DNA from: Rhodoferax sp.
GTDB taxonomy: Bacteria; Pseudomonadota; Gammaproteobacteria; Burkholderiales; Burkholderiaceae_C
NCBI GenBank assembly: GCA_030683195.1
Contig: JAUXQA010000303.1
Coordinates: 1-13,116, forward strand
Reading direction: 5' to 3'
Length of the DNA: 13,116 bases
Every line of letters starts with the position of its first letter. Position 1 is the first letter of the stretch. The notes under the pieces were generated by a model, which worked only from the letters and a program-made list of their open reading frames with translations, did no database searches and was not told the DNA's origin. A program made the translations under genes and the position numbers. Shown here one piece after another: positions 7,101 to 13,116 of the stretch.

Positions 7101-9240
7101 ACGCAGTGTTCACCACACGAAGTGTCAGGTCGCTGTCAAACACACTCAGCGCGCACGGCAAGTGCTCAATCACTGCCTTTGTCATCTCGGTATTTCTACG
7201 GACCGACTCTTCTAACTCGCGCCGTGTGGTGATGTCTTGGAAGGCCCCTACCAGTGCTACCGGTTTTCCACCTGCATATTCGGCTTCTCCAACCGCACGG
7301 ACCCAAATGGGACGCCCCTTAGCGGTAATCAACGGCAACTCCAGGTCCCAGGGCGTCCCGTTGGCGATACCGGCCTGAACCCCCGTCTCAATGAGGGGCC
7401 TGGCTTGCGGTGCATAAAAGAGGATGGCTTTTTCCATCGTGGGTTGATAGTCCAAGGCAACCTCGTGAATGGCTTTGGTCACATCCGACCAAACGAGCGT
7501 TCCCTGGATGAGGTCAACACGCCATGCGCCCACGCCGGCAATACGCCCGGCGCGGTCCAGAAACGCTTCGCTTTCTGCCAAGGCAAGTTCGGCTTTTTTC
7601 CGGCCACTGATATCGGAGCGTATGGAGACATAGCGTTCCACAAAACCATCATCCCCGACGAAGGGGGTAATAATGTTGTCAACCCAGTAGAGTTTTGAGT
7701 CTTTGGCACGGTTGCATACATCCGCTCGCCACGATTTGCCCATGGAAATGTCAGCCCACATGGACTCCCAGAACCCCTTGTCGTGCACACCCGAATTCAA
7801 GATTCGATGGTTTTGACCCAAAATCTCTTTGCGCGAAAATCCGGAGATCTCGCAGAACGCATCGTTGACTTCAATGATGTTGCCCGCGCGGTCTGCGACC
7901 GAAACGATCGCGTGCATTTGGAAGGTGTCCAGCAGCACAGTAGATGCATGAATGGCATCCTCCAGGCGCGCTTGCATGTGTTTCTGGCGGGTGATGTCGG
8001 TGCCAACTTCCATGTGTCCGGTGACAACACCATTTGCGTCGACAGTGGGCTCCAGTTCCAGATCCAGCCAATGCGCCACGCCATGGCTATCCTTGACAAC
8101 CACATCACAGCGGTGGGCAGCGCCAAGGCGTGAGCGGTCTTTCAGCATCGCGAGGGTGTCAGCCGGCGTGGTAATCGCGTCAATCCAATTGATCGTAGCA
8201 GTACCTAAAACCGTCTCCAGGGTTTGCCCGGTCAATTTGACGAAGCTTTCGTTGACCCACACGATATTTCCTGCGGTATCCACCAGCGTCACCACATTGT
8301 TGGTGTGCTGCGCGACCTTAGCGAGGCGGTGAAGCTCTTCGGTGACCCTCGCCGCTGTTGCCTCGGCGCTGCGCCGCCGTGTTACCTCTTGCTCCAGCCG
8401 TACCATCTTGCTGCGCAATTCAATTTCGCTAATGACGCATTTGGCCAGCGTTTTGAGAGACAGGCGTTGCGATGCTGTGAGCGACCGTGCCACAGAGTCC
8501 AGCACACACAGGGTTCCCAACACTTCGCCGGAGGCCAATACCAAGGGCACACCGGCATAGAAGCGCACCTTAGGGTTCCCGATCACCAGCGGGTTATCGC
8601 AAAAGCGTGGGTCCGTGTGGCTGTCACTCACTTCAAGCATTTCACTGCTGCTCAGCGTGTGTGCGCAAAATGCGATGGATCTTGAGGTGTGGTCATTTGG
8701 CAGCCCTTGGTGCGAAAGAAACCATTGCCGGTCCGCATCTATCAACGACACCAGCGCGATCGGGCTTGCGGTGACATCCCGCGCCAGACGTGCAATCTGA
8801 TCGAACGTTTCATCCGCTGGCGAGTCAAGGAGCCGCGTCTCATGCAGCATTTGTAGCCGTGAAGCTTCATTGGTTGGCAATGGCGGCAGCCATCCATAGA
8901 GCTGCTTTAGGCATAGCTCTGCGTCCTGGCTTTTATCGAAAAACCCGGATATGCCTAGCTCCGTACAGGCTTGCTGGATTGCCGCGTCGGTATTGTTCGT
9001 TAGTACCAAGACGCGGCACGCACGTCCGGCGTTCCGGATACGTCGTAGCACCTGCAGGCCGCTGCCTGGCGCCAGGGAGAGGTCCAGCAACACCGCGTCA
9101 GGGGCGAGCCGCACAATGGTTTCGACAGCCTCTTCTTCTTCCGCACAAAGCGCCACGATGTGAATGCGCGGTTGTTGACCCACAATGCGGACCAACTGGT
9201 CACGAATCAGTTCAGAGTCTTCAACGATCACGAGGTTCAT
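4126..9240 (-). CDS. Giant hybrid histidine kinase: REC-GAF-5xPAS-HisKA-HATPase-REC-REC-Hpt
   Basis: About 1704 aa, with no clear TM segment, so probably cytoplasmic. Approximate domains: NarL-like REC 2-115 (D53, T81, K103 in FFDKS); GAF 140-275 of the FCAHT...DNPLV...GTLCVLD type; short coiled coil; PAS at 305-420, 430-548, 555-677 and two PAS_7-type copies at 685-803 and 813-932; HisKA with H953 in FLANMSHEIRTPMNA; HATPase 1050-1170 with N1070, DSGIGI and GGTGLGL; REC2 (D1246, K1303); REC3 (D1392, T1422, K1444); Hpt with H1538 in MHTIKGNAALLGA; helical tail 1610-1700. All phosphorelay residues are intact. It should relay phosphate H953 to D to H1538 to an external receiver, most likely the overlapping REC-GGDEF protein. 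A GTG at 9249 would add three residues. I chose ATG 9240 because the receiver fold begins directly there (MNLVIVEDSE), but neither start has a strong ribosome binding site. Domain order is clear; the ligands of the GAF/PAS modules are unknown. Confidence 0.95.
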   Translation of the reverse strand: MNLVIVEDSELIRDQLVRIVGQQPRIHIVALCAEEEEAVETIVRLAPDAVLLDLSLAPGSGLQVLRRIRNAGRACRVLVLTNNTDAAIQQACTELGISGFFDKSQDAELCLKQLYGWLPPLPTNEASRLQMLHETRLLDSPADETFDQIARLARDVTASPIALVSLIDADRQWFLSHQGLPNDHTSRSIAFCAHTLSSSEMLEVSDSHTDPRFCDNPLVIGNPKVRFYAGVPLVLASGEVLGTLCVLDSVARSLTASQRLSLKTLAKCVISEIELRSKMVRLEQEVTRRRSAEATAARVTEELHRLAKVAQHTNNVVTLVDTAGNIVWVNESFVKLTGQTLETVLGTATINWIDAITTPADTLAMLKDRSRLGAAHRCDVVVKDSHGVAHWLDLELEPTVDANGVVTGHMEVGTDITRQKHMQARLEDAIHASTVLLDTFQMHAIVSVADRAGNIIEVNDAFCEISGFSRKEILGQNHRILNSGVHDKGFWESMWADISMGKSWRADVCNRAKDSKLYWVDNIITPFVGDDGFVERYVSIRSDISGRKKAELALAESEAFLDRAGRIAGVGAWRVDLIQGTLVWSDVTKAIHEVALDYQPTMEKAILFYAPQARPLIETGVQAGIANGTPWDLELPLITAKGRPIWVRAVGEAEYAGGKPVALVGAFQDITTRRELEESVRRNTEMTKAVIEHLPCALSVFDSDLTLRVVNTAFGNMLGFPAELTEVGVTRFEDIIRYNGARGEYGTQGVQGIVDAIIERARQPVIPHHFDRVRPDGMAMEVRGGPMPSGGLITTYTDITARRSAEEKSKHATDLLVNSINALDDAFALFDVDDRLVLCNQRYKDFYPLCAELIEAGNTFEEIVRAGAERGQYVEALGRVHAWVAERMALHRQPISQLIQKLDDGRTLRIFERQLPDGQTVGYQVDISELVRATEAAEMASQSKSQFLANMSHEIRTPMNAIIGMLNLLHLTQLTPQQLDYAAKSQNAAQSLLGLINDILDFSKVEAGKMTLEIQPMSVDQLLRDLAVILATGAAARDIEVLYDIDGQVPKMVLADSMRLQQILINLGGNAIKFTSVGQVVISIRSLGQTASTTRLEFSVKDSGIGIAPENQAKIFTGFSQAESSTTRKFGGTGLGLAISKRLVEAMGGDLQLHSALGYGSTFTFAVDLALPVEATPEFPNAMPPTATPKRVLVVDDNALACALTVAMAQSWSWHTEFAYSSEAALRLVTGLPQGAEFPFDVVYLDWKMPGLDGWETAKQMRQLHAQRSDKPLTIVMVTSNGRETLEQRTTADQQLINGFLVKPFTSTMLLEATEQPETSRFGMRSGTRARASQRRLAGMRILVVEDNLINQQVAEELLASEGAVVLLAANGQLGVDAVRLSKPPFDAVLMDIQMPVLDGYAATRLIREELGLVKLPIVAMTANAMASDRDECLQQGMNDHVGKPFDLTHLVETLLKVSGFMAKAQSTPPADADLGARATGWGESGGIDLNGALARMSGLKALYVRLAQEFLKVLPTLAYDLGQLVPHNWPAANMLMHTIKGNAALLGAMELAHQASQLEKLCKAGQAEAEAAVCGLLPALSRASANAEQALTNIVQQLPPPPAGAAVGSHALDDVNALCELLDSAQRLALQTHLCDLNVLLEQGDLTALERFAALRLEFGQALSCQLDGLEDALQNLNLEAALEHSHHLLASLASEQEARSHA

Positions 9241-9315
9241 GGCAGGCACACTTTGGAATGGGAATCCCTGCAGTATGGTCAGCCCACTTGGCTATGGCCA
9301 GTCGTCAAAAACCAC

Positions 9316-9344
9316 CTTGTAGCGCAGCATTGTCCGATTGTCTG
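9316..9344 (-). promoter_or_regulatory. Candidate sigma70-type promoter for the hybrid kinase
   Basis: On the minus strand CAGACA (9344-9339) and TACAAG (9321-9316) are separated by 17 nt. Each matches the -35/-10 consensus at 4 of 6 positions, as expected for an activated promoter. A start site near 9309 would leave a leader of about 70 nt. It lies in the only large gap of the five-gene array. Within it is a direct repeat GACAAT-CG-GACAAT (minus strand, 9342-9329). Read by eye; not proven. Confidence 0.35.
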
Positions 9345-9360
9345 GTAGGAATCGTCCTAC
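9345..9360. promoter_or_regulatory. Perfect palindrome GTAGGA-N4-TCCTAC, candidate operator
   Basis: GTAGGAATCGTCCTAC is a perfect 6-4-6 inverted repeat in the 152-nt gap between the NarL-type regulator and the hybrid kinase. Its centre is about 43 nt upstream of the predicted start site and it abuts the proposed -35 element. This is where a class II activator binds. NarL/FixJ-family regulators bind short inverted heptamer-like half-sites, so the neighbouring regulator is the obvious candidate ligand (inference). The palindrome itself is certain; its role is not. Confidence 0.5.
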
Positions 9361-9392
9361 ATCGTTGGGTGAAACTGCCCAGGTAAGTACCG

Positions 9393-10031
9393 CTAAGTGA
9401 CTTTGTCGATCAATTTGTGCTGGGCACAATAGTGGGCGAGTTCAACCGTGCTGCCCACACTGAGCTTGTCGAAAATGCGGCTGCGGTAGGTGCTGATGGT
9501 TTTGGCTGACAGGTGCATGGTCTGTGCAATTTCACCCACACGTTGCCCGGCAACCAGTTGCAACATGACACGAACCTCTTGCGGCCCCAGCAAAGTGTGC
9601 GGTAACCCGTTGCGGCTCTCTATTTGGTCCAAAGCCAGGCGTTCGGCCAGCGAAGCCGACAGATAGCGCTCGCCGTTAATGACCTTATCCACGGCCGCCA
9701 AAAGCTCATCGGTAGCGTGCTCCTTGTTGAGGTAGCCTTTGGCACCCAGGCGCATGACCTGGCGGGCAAACGCCACCTCGTCGTGCAGGCTGAGGACCAG
9801 TATGGGCAGGTCCGGCGCAGCCCGGTGCAACTGCGAGACCGACTCCACGCCCACGGCATCGGGCAGGTTCAAATCGACCAGGGCCAGATCCCAGTGCTGT
9901 AGGCGAGCCGCATGAAGCGCAGCGGCCAGGGTATCGACTTCTTCCAGCACCAGCCCACTCCAACGGCTTTGCAGCAAATGGCGCACGCCGAAGCGGAAGA
10001 TCGGATGGTCTTCCACGAGCAAAATCTTCAT
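9393..10031 (-). CDS. NarL/FixJ-family response regulator (REC + LuxR-type HTH)
   Basis: A 212-aa DNA-binding response regulator. The REC domain (1-120) has E7/D8, phosphoacceptor D53 in LALVDLNLP, S81 in the Thr/Ser switch position and K103. The LuxR-type helix-turn-helix (about 145-205) has the GLPHTLLGPQE entry segment and a recognition helix in LSAKTISTYRSRIFDKL (174-190). The frame is open upstream to 10115, but that stretch overlaps the kinase; the ATG at 10031 gives the standard receiver start MKILLVEDHP. It overlaps the upstream kinase stop by 4 nt (ATGA), so the two are translationally coupled and form a cognate two-component pair. HisKA_3 kinases typically pair with this regulator family. 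Target genes are unknown; the palindrome at 9345-9360 is a candidate site. Confidence 0.95.
   Translation of the reverse strand: MKILLVEDHPIFRFGVRHLLQSRWSGLVLEEVDTLAAALHAARLQHWDLALVDLNLPDAVGVESVSQLHRAAPDLPILVLSLHDEVAFARQVMRLGAKGYLNKEHATDELLAAVDKVINGERYLSASLAERLALDQIESRNGLPHTLLGPQEVRVMLQLVAGQRVGEIAQTMHLSAKTISTYRSRIFDKLSVGSTVELAHYCAQHKLIDKVT
10028..10031 (-). promoter_or_regulatory. ATGA stop/start overlap between sensor kinase and NarL-type regulator
   Basis: The kinase ends with TGA inside ATGA and the regulator starts with its ATG, the classic arrangement for translational coupling of a two-component pair. Confidence 0.75.
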
Positions 10032-12328
10032 GACGGGTTTGAGGGTGTGGGGATGTGAATAGCAATTCGTGTGCCGCCGTGTGCCGGCTGCTCCAAGCGG
10101 AATGTACCACCGCACATCTGCGCGCGTTCTTGCATGCTAACTAGGCCAAATGCACCGCTGCGGACATGCTGAGGATCAAAACCAATGCCATCGTCTTCAA
10201 TTGCAAAGTCCAAGCCTAAAGGTGTTTGCTGCGCGCTCACCAGTAAATGATGGGCAGACGCGTGTTTGATGCAATTGGTGGTGGCCTCTTGAACGATGCG
10301 GAACATCTGCGTCATTTGTTCGCTACTCAAATCCAAGGTCTGCGGAACATCGAGGCTGTAACTAAGCTCTGAATTTTCTAAGCTGGTGCGCAGGTACAAG
10401 TCCAGCGCGGCACGCAATCCCAAGTCGTCCAGTAGGGGAGGACGCAACTCCGCTGCAATGCGCCGGGTGGTCTTAATGCCGGTGTCCAGTGCCATATTGA
10501 GTGCATCTTGTTGCTCCGGTGCCAATGCGCCTGGTTGAACTGTGCGCACAATCATTTTGATGGCGGTAAAAATTTGCCCTATCTGGTCATGTACCTCGCG
10601 CGAAATGCGTTTGCGAATGGCTTCAATCGTGCGTTCGGACTCATTGGAGAAAGTGCGCAGCTGATCATTCGCCGAGTTCAGGAGTAGTGTGCGATCTTGC
10701 ACCCGTTGCTCCAGCTGCGCGTGGCTAGCTATCAATTGCGCCATTAGTTTCTTTCGCTGGGCGCGTTCGTTCAACCAAAAGCCCGCAGAAAAAGATATCA
10801 GCACCAGCGTGACCAAGGTCGCCAGCCATTGGGTTTGGCTGGCCTGTTGGCGCTCAGCGTCCAAATCCTTTGTCTGCTTATCGATGCGCTGGGCCAATAG
10901 TGTCTCAATGCCAAGCAACTCGTAGCGCAGCTTGCTCATGGTCAGGCGGCCTTGGTCAAATAGTGCAGTATCTTGAAGCACCCGTTCCCCCGTTTCGCGA
11001 CGTTCGGCAATGGCTTGGTCGGCTAGCTTTACGCGCGCTTCGGCCAGGCGGTTGAAAGTGTCCCAGTTGACGCCCTCGACCCGCGTTGCATTCGGGCCGG
11101 ACTGCAGCTTGGCCAGCAGTTCGGGTAGCCGTGCACTGGCTTGAATGTAGGGCTCCAGAAATTTGTCGCGGCCGGTCATCACAAACCCGCGCTGACCACT
11201 CTCCATATCTTTGAACAACGACAGCACTTCAACCAACTGGGTTCGCTGAAGGCTGGTCGCTGCCCGTGCATCGCTGACTTCAGCAATGCGTGATAGGCTG
11301 CTCTGGCTGGCCAACGTATCGGCAGCAACGATCACAAGTGCCACCGCCAAAGATGCGAGAGAAGGCCATAGCTCCCGGAGATGGTTCGAAGGCGTATTCG
11401 GCGGCTCTGCGCTGTGCCTGCCGATCTGCATCAGCGCGTACGCTGCCAATGCGCCTAGCACGGCGATGGCCACTCCAAAAAGTGACAGCAGACGCATTGC
11501 CCTGTAGCGTCCTCCGGTGAGTTTGTCGCTTGGCGCTGCCACGACAACAGACCATTTCCATTGCGTCAGCTGCATGACGGCAGCACTGCTGGCTATGCCG
11601 TCCAGTGTGGTGGATTCAAACCGAACGGGCGTGGTGTTACCCATCACGGTGCGCAATCGAGGCGTTGCGAGCTGGCCCACAAACTGCTCTGGTTTGCGCG
11701 ATCGGGCCACTATTTTCCCGCCACTTTCCACAATCGCCACTATCCAGTCGCTCGGTAATGGCTGAAGCTTCAGCAAATCATTGAGCGCGTCCGGGAAGAA
11801 CACCATCCGCAGGCAATACACCACCACGCCTTGCTGCACGACCGGGACATTGATAGTCACAATCAATCGCTCGCTGATGGGTGCCTTGAAGGGCCCGGAC
11901 ACCGAGGGTTTTCCACTGGCAAACATGACTTGAATGGACTCCGGGTCGTTAGTTTTAAGGCCCTGGGTGCCTAGTGGGCGCTGTGTCAAAAAGGCAATGG
12001 AGCCGTCGCGGCGAACCAACGATACGGCGGTAGCTTGTGGCAAGGCCTGCACCACTCGCTGGGCTTGGGTGTACATCGCAGGCATGTCGTCTTTAGCGGC
12101 AGCATCAGAAATTGCCAGCGCCTGCAAATAGCCTGCATTCACCTCTAGCTGCTGGGTCACCGCTTGGGCAGTGCCGTAGAGCCCCTGAATGAGTTGAGTA
12201 TCTACGGCATCCTGCTCTGCTTGACCCAGGGCTCTCAAAGCGTAACCCGCACCCAAAAGAAATGGCAGCGTCACCAGTGCAGCTGCCAGCAGGCGAAGCT
12301 TTTTGGAAAAGGGGGATTGCAAAAACAT
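10028..12328 (-). CDS. Four-TM sensor histidine kinase: Cache + CHASE3 + HisKA_3 + HATPase
   Basis: A 766-aa inner-membrane kinase of the NarX/DegS-like HisKA_3 class. TM1 (about 11-32) leads into a periplasmic dCache-like domain (about 33-275, with the paired strands around VSLVRRDGSIAFL and VAIVESGGKIVARS). TM2 (about 279-301) follows, then a short cytoplasmic loop, TM3 (about 321-340), a second periplasmic helical domain of the CHASE3 type (about 342-495, diagnostic FKDMESGQRGFVMTG), TM4 (about 500-519) and a coiled coil. The HisKA_3 dimerisation helix carries H580 in ISREVHDQIGQ. The HATPase has N685, DDGIGFD at 712-718 and GAFGL at 725-729. Residues for autophosphorylation look complete. 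The ATG at 12328 is preceded by GGGAAGG at 7 nt; a TTG one codon upstream is not needed. It overlaps the NarL-type regulator by 4 nt. Signals sensed are unknown. Confidence 0.93.
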   Translation of the reverse strand: MFLQSPFSKKLRLLAAALVTLPFLLGAGYALRALGQAEQDAVDTQLIQGLYGTAQAVTQQLEVNAGYLQALAISDAAAKDDMPAMYTQAQRVVQALPQATAVSLVRRDGSIAFLTQRPLGTQGLKTNDPESIQVMFASGKPSVSGPFKAPISERLIVTINVPVVQQGVVVYCLRMVFFPDALNDLLKLQPLPSDWIVAIVESGGKIVARSRKPEQFVGQLATPRLRTVMGNTTPVRFESTTLDGIASSAAVMQLTQWKWSVVVAAPSDKLTGGRYRAMRLLSLFGVAIAVLGALAAYALMQIGRHSAEPPNTPSNHLRELWPSLASLAVALVIVAADTLASQSSLSRIAEVSDARAATSLQRTQLVEVLSLFKDMESGQRGFVMTGRDKFLEPYIQASARLPELLAKLQSGPNATRVEGVNWDTFNRLAEARVKLADQAIAERRETGERVLQDTALFDQGRLTMSKLRYELLGIETLLAQRIDKQTKDLDAERQQASQTQWLATLVTLVLISFSAGFWLNERAQRKKLMAQLIASHAQLEQRVQDRTLLLNSANDQLRTFSNESERTIEAIRKRISREVHDQIGQIFTAIKMIVRTVQPGALAPEQQDALNMALDTGIKTTRRIAAELRPPLLDDLGLRAALDLYLRTSLENSELSYSLDVPQTLDLSSEQMTQMFRIVQEATTNCIKHASAHHLLVSAQQTPLGLDFAIEDDGIGFDPQHVRSGAFGLVSMQERAQMCGGTFRLEQPAHGGTRIAIHIPTPSNPS

Positions 12329-12335
12329 CAAAAAG

Positions 12336-12342
12336 CCTTCCC
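12336..12342 (-). promoter_or_regulatory. Ribosome binding site of the sensor kinase
   Basis: GGGAAGG on the minus strand, 7 nt before the ATG at 12328. It favours this ATG over the TTG immediately upstream. A 10-bp palindrome CAAAGCTTTG sits at 12374-12383, in the leader or promoter region, with no known meaning. Confidence 0.6.
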
Positions 12343-12454
12343 GGTTAATTGGTCACAGTCCCTTAAATAGAGGCAAAGCTTTGTCAGAACGTCATACGCA
12401 TCCCATCATGGCATACAAATTCTCGCTGTCCCAGGCCAACTGTTCAAACTTGAA

Positions 12455-12640
12455 ATGGCCGAAAACGTGTTAGCTGACCTTGGCGAGGAAGTGACTGCCG
12501 AATTGGCGGCTCTCATCTAGGCCAAATTTCCTAAGGCTGCAAACGCTGCAGACCTGCCTCAGACTTATCCGCTGCCAAGGTCGGTAATGTGGATTGGGCA
12601 CTGTCAACTGATCGGCAGCTTCACGGCGCTGCAACTATGA
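12455..12640 (+). pseudogene. Coding-like stretch interrupted by an in-frame stop, possible gene remnant
   Basis: From ATG 12455 the frame reads MAENVLADLGEEVTAELAAL, then one Ile, and stops with TAG at 12518-12520. The same frame then continues with protein-like composition (AKFPKAANAADLPQTYPLP) to TGA at 12638-12640. A second frame from ATG 12408 (MAYKFSLSQAN) approaches it and would join through a single frameshift. This looks like a small decayed gene, but I do not recognise the family and there is no ribosome binding site. It may be chance. Confidence 0.18.
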
Positions 12641-12815
12641 TAGATTTTCTGCTGCCCGCATGCTGCCACCCTGGAGCACCCGCTTCTGGTCGTAAGTGGG
12701 TTTACAGAATTTCAAATTGCTCGCCAGAGGCCTGACATTGGCGCCGGTGCCTGACTGTCGGCTGTACAGACGGGACTTCAACCAAATGGGCACCCGCCAT
12801 CGACCAAGTCCAGTC

Positions 12816-12881
12816 ATTGAGACCAGTTGCCCGATTACTGTCATTGGCCGAACTGAAGTCTCAATACCGGTCACACTGGTC
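12816..12881. repeat. Nested inverted repeats in the right flank
   Basis: ATTGAGAC (12816-12823) pairs perfectly with GTCTCAAT (12858-12865), and the overlapping GACCAGT (12821-12827) pairs perfectly with ACTGGTC (12875-12881). The two foldings compete for the shared GAC, so the DNA or RNA could take alternative structures. No function is assigned. Confidence 0.35.
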
Positions 12882-12924
12882 TGAAAAGTGCAATGTGGCC
12901 TTGGTCGGCTCCTGAGCAGCGCAA

Positions 12925-12942
12925 GCAGACCGACAGGTCTGC
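12925..12942. repeat. Perfect 7-bp hairpin
   Basis: GCAGACC-GACA-GGTCTGC forms a perfect 7-bp stem with a 4-nt loop. No T-run follows on either strand, so it is not an intrinsic terminator. It could be part of a dispersed intergenic repeat. Confidence 0.4.
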
Positions 12943-13116
12943 GACCTGCTCGCCCTAAAGCGGTCGCTGGCAGCCAGTGATCAACCAGTCGTCATGCGGT
13001 GAGCATTTCACCAAAGTGGGCGTCAAAAATTGACCATCAGCGATCACAACGTTTGATCTTTTAGGCTCCACGTGCAAGCGCCTGGCGAAGACACCCTGCT
13101 GAAGGGTCCCGACCTT

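Larger units (their letters stand above)
12343..13116. other. Upstream flank of the signalling array, no intact gene supported
   Basis: About 770 nt upstream of the first kinase. It must hold the array's main promoter, but I see no convincing -35/-10 pair. The contents are short, mutually overlapping open frames without ribosome binding sites, several inverted repeats (12816-12881 and 12925-12942) and an interrupted coding-like stretch at 12455-12640. The style resembles degenerate intergenic repeat DNA. Nothing beyond that is supported, and a gene may begin past the right edge. Confidence 0.45.

Noticed and set aside
10032..10115. In-frame extension of the NarL-type regulator by 28 residues
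   Set aside because: It lies inside the ATPase end of the sensor kinase gene. ATG 10031 yields the canonical MKILLVEDHP start and an ATGA junction.
1127..12328. CRISPR array, tRNA/rRNA gene, prophage or insertion sequence within the window
   Set aside because: No regularly spaced repeats, no cloverleaf or rRNA signature, no transposase or phage protein and no flanking terminal repeats were seen.
12400..12460. Minus-strand TTGAAC-N17-GAGAAT as promoter of the sensor kinase
   Set aside because: The spacing is right, but each hexamer matches only four positions and the -10 lacks the conserved first T. Several equally weak pairs exist nearby, so I do not call one.
12635..12874. Minus-strand frame of 79 codons and a plus-strand frame of 62 codons in the right flank
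   Set aside because: They are antisense to each other over inverted-repeat DNA, have no ribosome binding site, and their composition (many Arg, Ser, Cys, Trp) is typical of spurious frames.

Overview
The window looks like chromosomal DNA of a betaproteobacterium, most likely Burkholderiales and close to Comamonadaceae/Rhodoferax. This rests on protein style (long PAS/GAF hybrid kinases, Ala/Leu/Gln-rich MCPs, moderate-to-high GC) and is an inference without a database search.

Layout: (1) 1-492, plus strand: the 3' end of a metallo-beta-lactamase-fold hydrolase gene cut by the window edge. (2) 493-1126: a convergent intergenic stretch with no convincing gene and one perfect 8-bp hairpin. (3) 12328 down to 1127, minus strand: five signalling genes in a row filling about 11.2 kb. 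In transcription order these are a four-TM sensor histidine kinase (Cache + CHASE3 + HisKA_3), a NarL/LuxR-type response regulator (4-nt ATGA overlap), a very large soluble hybrid kinase (REC-GAF-5xPAS-HisKA-HATPase-REC-REC-Hpt, 1704 aa), a REC-GGDEF diguanylate cyclase (8-nt overlap) and a methyl-accepting chemotaxis protein (16-nt gap). The only sizeable gap is 152 nt between the NarL-type regulator and the hybrid kinase. It contains a perfect 6-4-6 palindrome next to a plausible sigma70-type promoter. (4) 12329-13116: the upstream region, with a good ribosome binding site for the first kinase, inverted repeats, and a short coding-like but interrupted stretch on the plus strand; no intact gene is supported.

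Working model (inference): the membrane kinase senses periplasmic signals and phosphorylates the NarL-type regulator, and perhaps the NarL-like receiver at the N terminus of the hybrid kinase. The regulator may control the hybrid-kinase promoter through the palindrome. The hybrid kinase integrates cytoplasmic GAF/PAS inputs and passes phosphate through its receivers and Hpt domain to the REC-GGDEF protein, which makes c-di-GMP. The co-transcribed MCP would tie the system to taxis. All catalytic and phosphorylation residues that can be checked by eye are intact. The families are known; the tandem wiring in one locus is the most notable feature of the window.
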